NCBI RefSeq assembly: GCF_001518015.1
Contig: NZ_LPUY01000091.1
Coordinates: 1-49,855 of the forward strand
Reading direction: 5' to 3'
DNA: 49,855 nucleotides
Source: Tritonibacter horizontis
GTDB taxonomy: Bacteria > Pseudomonadota > Alphaproteobacteria > Rhodobacterales > Rhodobacteraceae
Below the pieces are notes generated by a model. That model made no database searches. It was not told where the DNA came from and saw nothing but the letters and a program-made list of their open reading frames with translations. The translations under genes and the position numbers were made by a program. Below are positions 41,969 to 49,855 of the stretch, in pieces (positions within the stretch are counted from its first letter, which is position 1; each line of letters starts with the position of its first letter).

Positions 41969-42955
41969 CTAGCGGCCGCGACGTGGGCGCGCCGCATGCA
42001 GCACCTTGAACCGGTTGTCTCGGGCGGTTTCTTCGACCTGTGCGAAGGAGTCGGTCAGCGCAGTCTCATAGGGCAGATGCCGGTTGGCCACCAACCAGAG
42101 CTGCCCGGCCGGTTTCAACAGGCGCGCGGCATTGGCGATAAACGCCTGCCCCAGTGCAGGCTCCGCTGTGCGGCCCGTATGAAACGGCGGGTTCATCACC
42201 ACCGTATCCAGGCTGCCCTTTGCGCCCCAACTGCGGGCATCGTCCCAATGAAAGGTGGCGCGGGGGTCGGTGACATTCTGGCGGGCGCAGGTCAGCGCGC
42301 CTTGGTCTGCCTCGACCAGATGCAGCGTGGTTACCGCCTCACGGCTGAGGATCTGGCGCGACAGATAGCCCCAACCGGCCCCGAGATCCGCGACCGTCTT
42401 GCCCAGTTTCAGCGGCAGACGCTCTGCCAGAAGCTGCGAAGCAGGGTCGATCCCATCCGCCGAAAACACACCGGGACCTGTCACCCAACCGGGCGCGATC
42501 TCTTGCGGCGTGGCGCGCCAATCGGACAGGTCCAGATCCGCGTCGATGCTGAACAGCTTGCCATGGGCCTTTGAAATCGCGGGCGACGGTGCGCTGCGTT
42601 TTTTCAGCTCCTTGAAGATCGAATCGATTCCGTCCGTCTTTGCGCCGTCGATCAGCACCGGCCCGTCAGTGATGACCACCGCCTCTGCCAGCAGATGACG
42701 GGCCAGCGCCTTGGCCCGCGGCACAAAGACCACGGCGGCCGCGAACCGATCATCGGCTGGGGTGTCGGCGCGACACAGATAGCCGCGCGCCGTCCAGCTG
42801 TCATATTCCGGCTTCTGGGGTTGGATAACCACGACCTGCGCAGTTGGCAAAGCGGATAGATCATGGCCGTCGCGCGGATGAAATACAGCGATTCGCCCCT
42901 CTTCAGGTACGGCGAAATCGCCCGATTGAACCGCGAGGCTCAGGCGTTGTGACAT
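41969..42955 (-). CDS. RsmC-like class I SAM-dependent methyltransferase
   Basis: The 328-residue protein has an N-terminal half resembling the inactive domain of RsmC/RlmG and a C-terminal catalytic domain: VADLGAGWGYLSRQIL (SAM motif I), LVEADQGAL, and the NPPF motif (VMNPPFHTG) used to methylate exocyclic amines of guanine. It probably makes m2G on ribosomal RNA (16S G1207 if a true RsmC). It is 40 bases downstream of clpS, with which it may be co-transcribed. Confidence 0.88.
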   Translation of the reverse strand: MSQRLSLAVQSGDFAVPEEGRIAVFHPRDGHDLSALPTAQVVVIQPQKPEYDSWTARGYLCRADTPADDRFAAAVVFVPRAKALARHLLAEAVVITDGPVLIDGAKTDGIDSIFKELKKRSAPSPAISKAHGKLFSIDADLDLSDWRATPQEIAPGWVTGPGVFSADGIDPASQLLAERLPLKLGKTVADLGAGWGYLSRQILSREAVTTLHLVEADQGALTCARQNVTDPRATFHWDDARSWGAKGSLDTVVMNPPFHTGRTAEPALGQAFIANAARLLKPAGQLWLVANRHLPYETALTDSFAQVEETARDNRFKVLHAARPRRGR

Positions 42956-42995
42956 TTATTCAGGGCCTTTCAACAGAACAGAGCCGCCCGTGCGG

Positions 42996-43337
42996 TCACT
43001 CTTCTTTTTCCATGGTGCATTGCAACGGATGCTGGTGGCGGCGGGCATAATCCATGACCTGAGCCACCTTGGTTTCGGCCACCTCATGACTGAAGACCCC
43101 GACGACAGCGAGGCCTTTTTTGTGCACAGTCAGCATGATTTCAAAGGCTTGCGCGTGGTTCAGGCCAAAGAAACGCTCCAGCACGATCACCACGAATTCC
43201 ATCGGCGTGTAATCGTCATTCAGCAACAACACCTTGTATCGCGGCGGCCGTTGCGTACGCGGGCGGGTTTTGGTCAGCAGACCAAGGTCGCTCTCGTCTT
43301 CCGGGTTGTCCGTCATCATCACGGGGTGCTTTAGCAT
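42996..43337 (-). CDS. clpS: ATP-dependent Clp protease adaptor ClpS
   Basis: This adaptor delivers N-degron substrates to ClpAP. The hallmark segments [39 protein letters not shown] and [34 protein letters not shown] are all present, including residues of the N-degron pocket. The start is uncertain: ATG 43337 is used (113 residues), with ATG 43364, 43319 and 43316 possible; none has a strong ribosome site. It is divergent from the HAD gene. Confidence 0.94.
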   Translation of the reverse strand: MLKHPVMMTDNPEDESDLGLLTKTRPRTQRPPRYKVLLLNDDYTPMEFVVIVLERFFGLNHAQAFEIMLTVHKKGLAVVGVFSHEVAETKVAQVMDYARRHQHPLQCTMEKEE

Positions 43338-43422
43338 GGGCGGTCCAGGTATCCAGTCGTGCATCTGCGTATGTCACCGGCTTATATAGGGGAATGTGCC
43401 TTTAGGAAAAGAGACTGACAGC

Positions 43423-44142
43423 ATGAATATGTCGCGCAATTTGAATACCATCGGTTTTGATGCCGACGATACGCTTTGGCACAATGAACGTTTCTTTCGC
43501 GTGACCCAGGACCGGTTCGCCGAGCTGCTGATGGATCATACACCCTCAGACATGGGGCCGGAGGCGCTGGAGCGCAAGCTGCTGGACGCGGAAAAGCGGA
43601 ACCTCGGCACCTATGGGTATGGGGTCAAAGGGTTTACCCTTTCGATGATCGAAACCGCGATCGAAGTGACCGAGGGGCGCGTCCCCGCCCGCGTCATCAA
43701 GGACCTGCTGGAGGCGGGGCAGATGATGCTGTCCTTTCCAATCGAACTGTTGCCGCATGCCAGGACCGCGGTCGAATCCGTCGCAAAAGACTACAAGGTG
43801 GTGCTGATCACCAAGGGGGACTTGCTGGATCAGGAACGCAAACTGGCGCAATCCGGCCTTGGCGAATTGTTTGATGCCGTGGAGGTCGTTTCCGAGAAAA
43901 CACCGCAAATCTATACAGAGATCTTTGCACGGCACGGCACCGGGCCCGCCCATGCCCTGATGGCCGGCAATTCCATGCGTTCTGATGTTGTGCCCATCGT
44001 CGAAGCGGGCGGCCACGGGGTCTATGTGCCGCAGGGACAGATCTGGGAAGTCGAACATGCAGAGCCACCGGTGCACAGCGATCGCTACCACGAGATCGCC
44101 GACCTTGGCGGGCTCGCGGAGCTGGTGGCGCGGATCGGCTGA
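43423..44142 (+). CDS. HAD-family phosphatase
   Basis: The 239-residue hydrolase has HAD motif I in GFDADDTLWHNE (nucleophile D13, general acid D15), motif II in VVLITKGD, motif III lysine in VVSEKT and motif IV in MAGNSMRSDVVP. A helical cap lies between motifs I and II (class C1). It dephosphorylates a small molecule that cannot be specified. ATG at 43423 or 43429. It is separated from the divergent clpS by fewer than 90 bases. Confidence 0.92.
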   Translation: MNMSRNLNTIGFDADDTLWHNERFFRVTQDRFAELLMDHTPSDMGPEALERKLLDAEKRNLGTYGYGVKGFTLSMIETAIEVTEGRVPARVIKDLLEAGQMMLSFPIELLPHARTAVESVAKDYKVVLITKGDLLDQERKLAQSGLGELFDAVEVVSEKTPQIYTEIFARHGTGPAHALMAGNSMRSDVVPIVEAGGHGVYVPQGQIWEVEHAEPPVHSDRYHEIADLGGLAELVARIG

Positions 44143-44166
44143 GACTCGCCGAGACGCGATCTTATG

Positions 44167-44174
44167 TTAACCAT
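44167..44174 (+). promoter_or_regulatory. Candidate CtrA half-site TTAACCAT
   Basis: The 317-base gap before the carboxypeptidase gene holds an exact TTAACCAT, the half-site bound by the cell-cycle and motility regulator CtrA in several alphaproteobacteria. It is about 285 bases before the ATG and just after the HAD stop, so its target is uncertain. A single 8-mer can occur by chance. Confidence 0.3.
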
Positions 44175-44349
44175 TTCTTCACTGCTGTGACCCGGAGGCC
44201 GCAACCGCCTCGTAAAATAGCGTCTCTGCACAAATCCATCGCAGCGCCACCTGCAGAAATTTTCCCGATCCTGACGCAGCATCCTCGCTCTATTTAGCGG
44301 CCCGGATGGCGCGACCCACTAGATGTCGAAACTGCACAGCGCTGGTGCT

Positions 44350-44396
44350 GGTTTGCCCGCCGGTTGTTCCCTCACAACTGGTTTATTCGGCAAACC
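44350..44396 (+). other. Nested inverted repeat in the carboxypeptidase leader
   Basis: GGTTTGCC (44350-44357) pairs with GGCAAACC (44389-44396), enclosing GTTGT/ACAAC (44363-44367 with 44374-44378). It ends 63 bases before the ATG, so it probably lies in the 5' untranslated RNA or at an operator. Confidence 0.5.
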
Positions 44397-44459
44397 GGCT
44401 GTGGTACGCTGACCGAAGCAGATAAACGTCAGTCGGAAAACCGGCGACACGAGGCAAAC

Positions 44460-46175
44460 ATGGCAGTGATTTCTCAGGTCGATGACGGTCGTCCCTCCTC
44501 CTTTTTTGTGGCGGGGTCTGGTCGTGGCAAAATACAAGTTTCTCTTCGCAGGATGGTGCGATCCTGTCTGCGCGTCGGGCAGGTTCTGACGCTGACGGCG
44601 GGGCTGGCGGCGACGCAATCCGCGCAGGTCAAGGCGGCGCCTTACGCGGCGCTGGTCATGGATGCGCGCACCGGACAAGTGCTGCACGAGGACAATGCCG
44701 ACGCCAGACTGCATCCGGCCTCCTTGACCAAGATGATGACGCTCTACATCGCGTTCGAGGCGGTGCGAAACGGCGAGATCAGCCTGGATGACAAGATCAC
44801 GGTGTCCCGCAATGCCGCCGCTGAGCCGCCGTCGGAACTCGGCCTGCAAACGGGCCAGACCATCGCCCTGCGGTACCTGATTCGCGCCGCTGCTGTAAAA
44901 TCCGCCAATGACGCGGCAACGGCCATCGGCGAAGCGATTTCAGGGTCCGAAGCCGCCTTTGCCAATCGGATGACCCGCACGGCCAAAGCCCTCGGGATGA
45001 CCCGCACGACCTTCAAGAACGCCCATGGGCTGACGGCGGACGGGCATCTGTCCACCGCCCGCGACATGACGGTGTTGGGCCGTCATATCCTGTATGACTA
45101 CCCAGAGTATTATAACCTTTTCAAACGCACCTCGACCGACGCGGGTCTGAAGGTCGTCTACAACACCAACCGTCGTCTTCTGGCCGCCTACAAGGGCGCG
45201 GACGGCATCAAGACGGGATATACCCGCGCGGCGGGCTTCAACCTTGTCTCCTCGGCCAAGCGCGGTGACGAACGGATCATTGCAACCGTTTTTGGGGGCA
45301 CCTCCACGCCTGCCCGCAACGCCAAGATCGCAGAGCTGCTGGATCTCGGGTTCCGCAAGGCCCCGGCCTACGCCAAGCTGCAAAAACCCGGCCTGCCGCC
45401 CTATCTTGGCAATGGCGGGTTGCAACTGGCCGCCGATGAAACTCATGGAATCGCCGGCAAGACCATCCGGGTCAGCGGCGTCGTGACCGACACCCCGCGT
45501 CCCCGCATCCGGCCGGTTGCCGAAACCGATCCCGCCCTTCTGGTGGCCGCGGCGACCCTTCCCGAAGGAGCCAGCCCGGCAAGCGTCGCGACTGGCGATC
45601 CAACCGAAGAGACGGTGCAAATCGCCGCGCTCGACACCGAAGCGCTGCAATCGGGCATCAACAGTGCCATTCTGGAGATTACCGAAGTCTCCGCACGGCC
45701 TGCCGAAGTGCAGCCGGAAGCGCAGGGTGCCGCCGCCTCCACCCCCCTTGCAGTTGTCGCAGGCAATGACACGCTGAAGGCGGAAATCCGCACCGCCGTG
45801 GCCAAGGCCGTGTCGGCTCCGACCCAGCGCCGTTACACCGGTCCGCGCCCGCAAGCGCGCCCGGCGGCCTTCAACAGCCAGATCGCCTCTGCCGCAGAGG
45901 AACCGGTGGTCGTCACACGTCTTTCGACCTCTGGTGGACGCTACTGGGGGGTCAACGTAGGCCGCTACACCACGCGCTTCCAGGCCGAAAAAGTATTGCT
46001 GCGCACCGCGCTGTCAGAGATGGAAACCCTGGATGGCAGCCTGCGCAAGGTGGTGCAAAGCCCGCGCGGTTTTGATGCCCATTTCCTCGGCATGACGCGC
46101 GAAGGCGCCGAACGCGCCTGTAGCCGACTGACCTCGCGCAATGTGACCTGCCAGACGCTCGGCCCGGAGTCCTAA
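44460..46175 (+). CDS. D-alanyl-D-alanine carboxypeptidase with C-terminal SPOR domain
   Basis: The 571-residue protein is a penicillin-binding protein 5/6-type carboxypeptidase with S-x-x-K (PASLTKMM), SAN (VKSANDAA) and KTG (GIKTGYT) motifs within about residues 60-260. A long Ala/Pro-rich linker (about 330-475) leads to a SPOR-like domain at the end (YWGVNVGRYTTRFQAEKVLLRTAL onward), which would localise it to denuded septal glycan. ATG at 44460 has GAGG 7 bases upstream but places 31 hydrophilic residues before the signal peptide; ATG at 44553 would begin directly at the signal sequence but lacks proper spacing. Confidence 0.94.
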   Translation: MAVISQVDDGRPSSFFVAGSGRGKIQVSLRRMVRSCLRVGQVLTLTAGLAATQSAQVKAAPYAALVMDARTGQVLHEDNADARLHPASLTKMMTLYIAFEAVRNGEISLDDKITVSRNAAAEPPSELGLQTGQTIALRYLIRAAAVKSANDAATAIGEAISGSEAAFANRMTRTAKALGMTRTTFKNAHGLTADGHLSTARDMTVLGRHILYDYPEYYNLFKRTSTDAGLKVVYNTNRRLLAAYKGADGIKTGYTRAAGFNLVSSAKRGDERIIATVFGGTSTPARNAKIAELLDLGFRKAPAYAKLQKPGLPPYLGNGGLQLAADETHGIAGKTIRVSGVVTDTPRPRIRPVAETDPALLVAAATLPEGASPASVATGDPTEETVQIAALDTEALQSGINSAILEITEVSARPAEVQPEAQGAAASTPLAVVAGNDTLKAEIRTAVAKAVSAPTQRRYTGPRPQARPAAFNSQIASAAEEPVVVTRLSTSGGRYWGVNVGRYTTRFQAEKVLLRTALSEMETLDGSLRKVVQSPRGFDAHFLGMTREGAERACSRLTSRNVTCQTLGPES

Positions 46176-46178
46176 GGG

Positions 46179-46206
46179 CACCGCCAGGCCTGCGGGCCGG
46201 GCGGTG
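46179..46206. terminator. Hairpin between convergent carboxypeptidase and ccoS
   Basis: CACCGCC-A-GGCC-TGCG-GGCC-G-GGCGGTG forms a two-part stem 3 bases after the carboxypeptidase stop. There is no T run. It probably separates the two convergent transcripts. Confidence 0.6.
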
Positions 46207-46231
46207 ATCCGTCAGGGTGGGTCAGGACCTG

Positions 46232-46390
46232 TCAGGGCTTGGGCTGATCATCCCACTCGTCACTCAGAATGCGGCGGGCGTCGCCTTCGGGGTCATCGTA
46301 TTGATCCGTGCGCACCGTATAGATAAAGGCGAAGAGCCCAATCCCACCGAGCAGCAGGGATATCGGGATGAGATACGCGAGAACAATCAT
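46232..46390 (-). CDS. ccoS: cbb3-type oxidase assembly protein CcoS
   Basis: This small gene encodes 52 residues: MIVLAYLIPISLLLGGIG, one transmembrane helix, then FAFIYTVRTDQYDDPEGDAR and RILSDEWDDQPKP. The R-T-x-QYDDPEGDARRIL segment is the CcoS/FixS signature. The protein is needed for insertion of cofactors into the cbb3 oxidase. The ATG lies 20 bases after the ccoI stop, completing the order ccoG-ccoH-ccoI-ccoS on the minus strand. Confidence 0.95.
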   Translation of the reverse strand: MIVLAYLIPISLLLGGIGLFAFIYTVRTDQYDDPEGDARRILSDEWDDQPKP

Positions 46391-46410
46391 CCGTCGGTCC
46401 TTTTCATTGG

Positions 46411-48600
46411 TCAGCGCAACCGTAACGCATTCAAGGAGACGCTGACCGAGGATGTGGACATCGCGAGGGCCGCGATCAAGGGTGTCGCCAGGCCTGCAAT
46501 CGCCAGCGGCACAGCAATGATGTTGTAGACCGTCGCGATGCGAAAGTTCTGCCGAATGCGACGGGTGGCCGTTGTTGCAAGTCGGCAGGCCTCGGCGATT
46601 GGCACAAGATCCTGTCCCAACAGAACAATGTCGGAGGCGACCCGCGCGGCATCCAGCGCCGAAGCGGGCGAGATCGACACATGCGCGCCCGCAAGCGCGG
46701 CCGTATCATTCAACCCGTCGCCAACCATCAACACCCGATGGCCGGATTGCGTCAACGCCGCGACATGGGCCGCCTTTTGCGCGGGCAGGACCTCGGCGTG
46801 CCATTCTGAAATGCCAAGTCGGGCCGCGAGATCGGCGACCGGCGCGGTGGTATCGCCCGAGATCAGCACGACCCGCTTTCCGGCCTCCTGCAGCTGACCG
46901 ACCAGCCGCGCGGCGCCGGGACGCGGTGCATCGGCAAAAAAGATCGCAAACGGGTCACCCTCACCGATGTCGAGCCAGGTCGCGGTTTGAGCAGCACCAG
47001 TGTTCAGGTCGAGGCCGATCCAGGACGCGCGGCCCAATCGGACCCTGCGGCCCTCGGAACTGGCTTCGATGCCATCGCCGGGGATTTCGGTCAGGTCCGC
47101 TACCGGCGCTGGACGCTCTCCCGCCGCTAAAATCGCCTTGGTCAGGGATTGCGCCAGAGGATGGGCCGAGCCCGCGGCCAGCGCCAGAGCAACCGCACGC
47201 TGGCGCGGCGAAAGTTCCGACAGGTTCACCACCTCTGGCGTGCCTGCGGTCAGGGTCCCCGTCTTGTCGAACACAACGGTGTCCACCTCGGCCAGCCGTT
47301 CCAGAGCAGTGGCATGTTTCACCAGAAGCCCTGCGCGGAACAGGCGTCCAGAGGCCGCTGTTGTCACCGCCGGAACCGCAAGCCCGAGCGCACATGGGCA
47401 GGTGATGATCAGAACCGCTGCCGCGATATTGAGCGCCATCCGCAAATCGAAAGAATAGAGATACCACCCTGCAAAAGCCAAGGCCGACAGGATATGCACG
47501 CCGGGCGCATAGAGCCTGGCCGCGTTATCCGCCAGCGAACTGTAGCGCGAGCGGCCGGATTCCGCGATCGCCACAAGATCCGCCAACCGATGCAGCGAGG
47601 TATCCTGACCGACCGCCGTGGCGCGCAGGGTCAGCGGCCCAGTCAGGTTGACTTCGCCCGCTGAGACCTCTGCGCCGGGCTCCGCCAACACGGGCAGGGT
47701 CTCTCCCGTCAGCAAGGACCGGTCGCACTCGGAACGCCCGTCAACAATAACGCCATCCACAGGCATGCGCCCCCCCGGTCGGACCCGGATCAGATCGCCC
47801 ACCTGTAAATCGGCGACGGCGACCTCGGTCGCCTGACCGGTGGCGTCCAGCCGCCAGGCGCGGGGAACTTCCAAGGCCGAAAGCTCCTCTGCGGCAGAAC
47901 GGGCGGCCGCGCGGGTGCGGTGGTCCAGATAGCGCCCCGCCAGCAGGAAGAACGTCAGGGTCAGGGCCGCATCGAAATAGGCATGTTCGCCAGACAGAGA
48001 GGTTTCCCAGAACGAGGTCGCCAGAGCCAGGACAAGCGCCAGCACGATCGGCACATCCATGTTCAGTCGCCGGGCCCTGAGGGCGTTCCAGGCGTTGTGA
48101 AAAAACGGCTGTGCGGAAAATACAATGGCCGGGAATGTGATCGCAGCGGAGATCCAGTGGAACATGTCCCGAGTCGCATCGGACGCACCGGACCAGACCG
48201 AGATCGACAGCAGCATCACATTCATCGAGGCGAAACCAGCCACGGCCAACCGAACCAGAAGCGCGCGCCCGGCGCGGTCAGACTGGGTCGAGGTCAGGGC
48301 GGTCAGATCCAGTTCATGCGCCTCGAAACCCAGCCCCTCGCACATGGAGATCAGATCCGCCGCGCACAGGTCCGGCTCCGCCTCGACCAAGGCGCGTTTC
48401 AGCGTGAGGTTGACCCGCGCGGACCGCACGCCCGGCATCGCACCAAGCGCCCGCTCCAGCGTCGAAATACACGCCTGGCAGTGGATGGTCGGCAAAGACA
48501 GCGCCAGACGTGCCACCGTCGGGGCCGGGTTGACAGGGTCCGCTACCCCCGGAATGCAACCGGGACACACGGCGAGCCGAGGATGCGCCGCATCGCTCAT
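46411..48600 (-). CDS. ccoI: Copper-transporting P1B-type ATPase CcoI/FixI
   Basis: The 729-residue inner-membrane ATPase exports copper for maturation of the cbb3 oxidase. It has an N-terminal Cys pair (VCPGC), a heavy-metal-associated domain with HCQAC (about residues 40-44), the transmembrane metal site CPC (ITCPCALGLAVP), the phosphorylated aspartate in DKTGTLT and the hinge GDGLNDTAALAGAH. All catalytic features look intact. Context between ccoH and ccoS assigns it as CcoI rather than a general copper-efflux pump. Confidence 0.96.
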   Translation of the reverse strand: MSDAAHPRLAVCPGCIPGVADPVNPAPTVARLALSLPTIHCQACISTLERALGAMPGVRSARVNLTLKRALVEAEPDLCAADLISMCEGLGFEAHELDLTALTSTQSDRAGRALLVRLAVAGFASMNVMLLSISVWSGASDATRDMFHWISAAITFPAIVFSAQPFFHNAWNALRARRLNMDVPIVLALVLALATSFWETSLSGEHAYFDAALTLTFFLLAGRYLDHRTRAAARSAAEELSALEVPRAWRLDATGQATEVAVADLQVGDLIRVRPGGRMPVDGVIVDGRSECDRSLLTGETLPVLAEPGAEVSAGEVNLTGPLTLRATAVGQDTSLHRLADLVAIAESGRSRYSSLADNAARLYAPGVHILSALAFAGWYLYSFDLRMALNIAAAVLIITCPCALGLAVPAVTTAASGRLFRAGLLVKHATALERLAEVDTVVFDKTGTLTAGTPEVVNLSELSPRQRAVALALAAGSAHPLAQSLTKAILAAGERPAPVADLTEIPGDGIEASSEGRRVRLGRASWIGLDLNTGAAQTATWLDIGEGDPFAIFFADAPRPGAARLVGQLQEAGKRVVLISGDTTAPVADLAARLGISEWHAEVLPAQKAAHVAALTQSGHRVLMVGDGLNDTAALAGAHVSISPASALDAARVASDIVLLGQDLVPIAEACRLATTATRRIRQNFRIATVYNIIAVPLAIAGLATPLIAALAMSTSSVSVSLNALRLR

Positions 48601-48665
48601 TGCCGTCGCGCCCCTTGCGCACCGATCAGAGGCCGCATTGCCGTTCTACTGTCGCAAACCATGCC

Positions 48666-49142
48666 CTACCCTTTCACATGCAGGATGACACGCTGCTGAA
48701 ACTCGGTCCCATCTGCCGCCCGCGCGATCATGCGGATGTTCCAATTCCCCGGTGCCAGCGCCGCCTTGGCCACATAGGCCGCCCCATCATAGACGAAGGC
48801 GGGTGTCTGGTCGTCCCTGACCTGGGTCGCGCGTCCAAGGGTCGCAGTCAGCGATGCCACCTCGACCGGATTGCCTTGCCGGTCGGATATCTCCAGCCGC
48901 ACGCTGTCGCCGCGCGCGGTGGCATAGACCGACCAGCCCAGCGCCTCTTGTGCGGCACGGCGCATGTCGAACTCCTGGCTGGCCACATATGAATTTTGCA
49001 CCTCCAGCCCGGGAAAACTGCGCACCGCCTTCACTGCCATGGTCACGTTGACCGCAATGATCACCCCGAAGGATGCCACGCAAATGGCCAGCATGTGCCA
49101 CCCGGTAAAGCGACGGGAGGTCGCGTTTGTCTTGCTGGTCAT
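48666..49142 (-). CDS. ccoH: FixH/CcoH family protein
   Basis: The 158-residue protein has one N-terminal membrane helix (MLAICVASFGVIIAVNVTMAV) and a periplasmic domain with the FixH landmarks FPGLEVQNSYVASQEFD and LAPGNWNIRMIARAADGTEFQQR. It is needed for stable assembly of cbb3 oxidase. It begins 3 bases after the ccoG stop, so translation is probably coupled, and it is followed by ccoI after 65 bases. Confidence 0.95.
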   Translation of the reverse strand: MTSKTNATSRRFTGWHMLAICVASFGVIIAVNVTMAVKAVRSFPGLEVQNSYVASQEFDMRRAAQEALGWSVYATARGDSVRLEISDRQGNPVEVASLTATLGRATQVRDDQTPAFVYDGAAYVAKAALAPGNWNIRMIARAADGTEFQQRVILHVKG

Positions 49143-49145
49143 GGA

Positions 49146-49855
49146 TCAGTCTCCCCGTCCGTTGAAAGTGCTATCGCGATAGGCGCGTTCGCCGGACTCA
49201 CGGTCCTCGACCCAGAACCGCAGCGAGCTGCGCGCACGCGCGGCGGGGTCGCTCGGTGCCGGGGCGACGACATAGATCCGCTGTCGAACCGTTGTATCGG
49301 CCGGCACGATGATCGTGGCATCGCTGGCCCCCTCCCGCGACATCGTCAGTGCGGGATCCCCGACGATAGACAGCTCGAACGCCCGCGCTTGGCCATGTTT
49401 GTTGAGCAGCCGCACATCATAGGTGTTGCGGATGGCGCCATCCGACATCGTGACATAGGTTGGATTGCGCACCGGGGCGACCGTCATGCTGATGTCCGCG
49501 CGGATGAACAGGGCAAAGACCAAAGCAAGCCCAACGCCCCCCCACATGAGCGCGTACAGCACTGTCCGGGGCCGCAGAACATGTTTCCAGACCGGCCGTG
49601 GCGACGCCCCGGCCCGTTCGGCGGTTTCATCCGAAAGGGCCAGGTAGTCGATCAACCCGCGCGGCTTTCCGATTTTGGCCATTACGTCATCACAGGCATC
49701 AATACACAGCGCGCAGGTGATGCACTCCATCTGCTGGCCGTTGCGAATGTCGATCCCCATGGGGCAGACGTTCACGCAGGCCATGCACTCGATACAGTCG
49801 CCCCCGACGGTTGCGTCTTCGGCTTTGTGATGTTTGCCGCGGGGCTCGCCCCGCC
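49146..49855 (-). CDS. ccoG: Cytochrome c oxidase accessory protein CcoG (5' end outside the window)
   Basis: About 235 C-terminal residues of CcoG/RdxA are present; the start lies beyond the window edge. The frame enters with RGKHHKAEDATVGGDC and contains two 4Fe-4S cysteine clusters, CIECMACVNVCP and CITCALCIDACD, then a membrane helix (TVLYALMWGGVGLALVFALFI) and the Ig-like C-terminal domain. It takes part in copper reduction and assembly of the cbb3 oxidase. Structural genes ccoNOQP, usually upstream, are not in the window. Confidence 0.95.
   Translation of the reverse strand, partial: RGEPRGKHHKAEDATVGGDCIECMACVNVCPMGIDIRNGQQMECITCALCIDACDDVMAKIGKPRGLIDYLALSDETAERAGASPRPVWKHVLRPRTVLYALMWGGVGLALVFALFIRADISMTVAPVRNPTYVTMSDGAIRNTYDVRLLNKHGQARAFELSIVGDPALTMSREGASDATIIVPADTTVRQRIYVVAPAPSDPAARARSSLRFWVEDRESGERAYRDSTFNGRGD

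Overview
The window is a high-GC chromosomal segment from an alphaproteobacterium, most likely a marine Rhodobacterales (Roseobacter-group) organism. This is inferred from the proteins themselves: a DmdC-like acyl-CoA dehydrogenase, a YHS (seleno)protein, a Rhodobacterales-type glutamate-cysteine ligase, adjoining haem genes, and a ccoGHIS set for cbb3 oxidase. No tRNA, rRNA, CRISPR array, transposase, integrase or phage gene was seen. The content is mostly core housekeeping, tightly packed, with many 1-4 base stop/start overlaps.

Layout, left to right. 0.1-3.4 kb: a minus-strand operon of acyl-CoA dehydrogenase, metallo-hydrolase and an unknown protein, divergent from tsaC. 3.6-7.0 kb: tsaC, yqgE, an isolated DsbD-alpha-like periplasmic protein and a NUDIX hydrolase. 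7.0-11.9 kb: an RND efflux permease and its adaptor. 12-14.6 kb: a minus-strand operon of uracil-DNA glycosylase, metallophosphoesterase, LysE exporter and moaB. 14.7-18.2 kb: pyrB, an unknown membrane-anchored protein, a dihydroorotase homologue that has lost its metal ligands, and plsY. 18.5-19 kb: a secreted YHS protein. 19.3-22.9 kb: rsmE, a GNAT protein, an unknown membrane protein and gshA on the minus strand. 23-26.3 kb: ubiA, a large OmpA-family protein and a coiled-coil membrane protein. 26.4-29.8 kb: uvrC-pgsA-moaD-moaE on the minus strand.

Right half. 29.84-30.13 kb: an AT-rich gap carrying two perfect, inverted DnaA boxes. 30.1-34.8 kb: a pteridine-reductase-like SDR, an SppA-like peptidase, a small zinc-ribbon protein, a Ca/Na exchanger and an ABC-2 exporter, all minus strand. 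35-36.8 kb: a CoxG-like protein and an alpha-methylacyl-CoA racemase-type CoA transferase. 36.9-41.8 kb: hemE and hemC (divergent), a GH25 lipoprotein, hemF and a degenerate SDR. 42-44.1 kb: an RsmC-like methyltransferase, clpS and a HAD phosphatase. 44.5-46.2 kb: a D,D-carboxypeptidase with a SPOR domain. 46.2-49.9 kb: ccoS, ccoI, ccoH and the 3' part of ccoG.

The points most worth a second look are: the pyrB / unknown membrane protein / pseudo-dihydroorotase arrangement; a uracil-DNA glycosylase lacking three of four expected Fe-S ligands; two families of structured intergenic repeats whose copies differ by compensatory changes; and the AT-rich gap with paired DnaA boxes. I did not find a clearly new multi-gene system; these are unusual variants within mostly familiar gene neighbourhoods.
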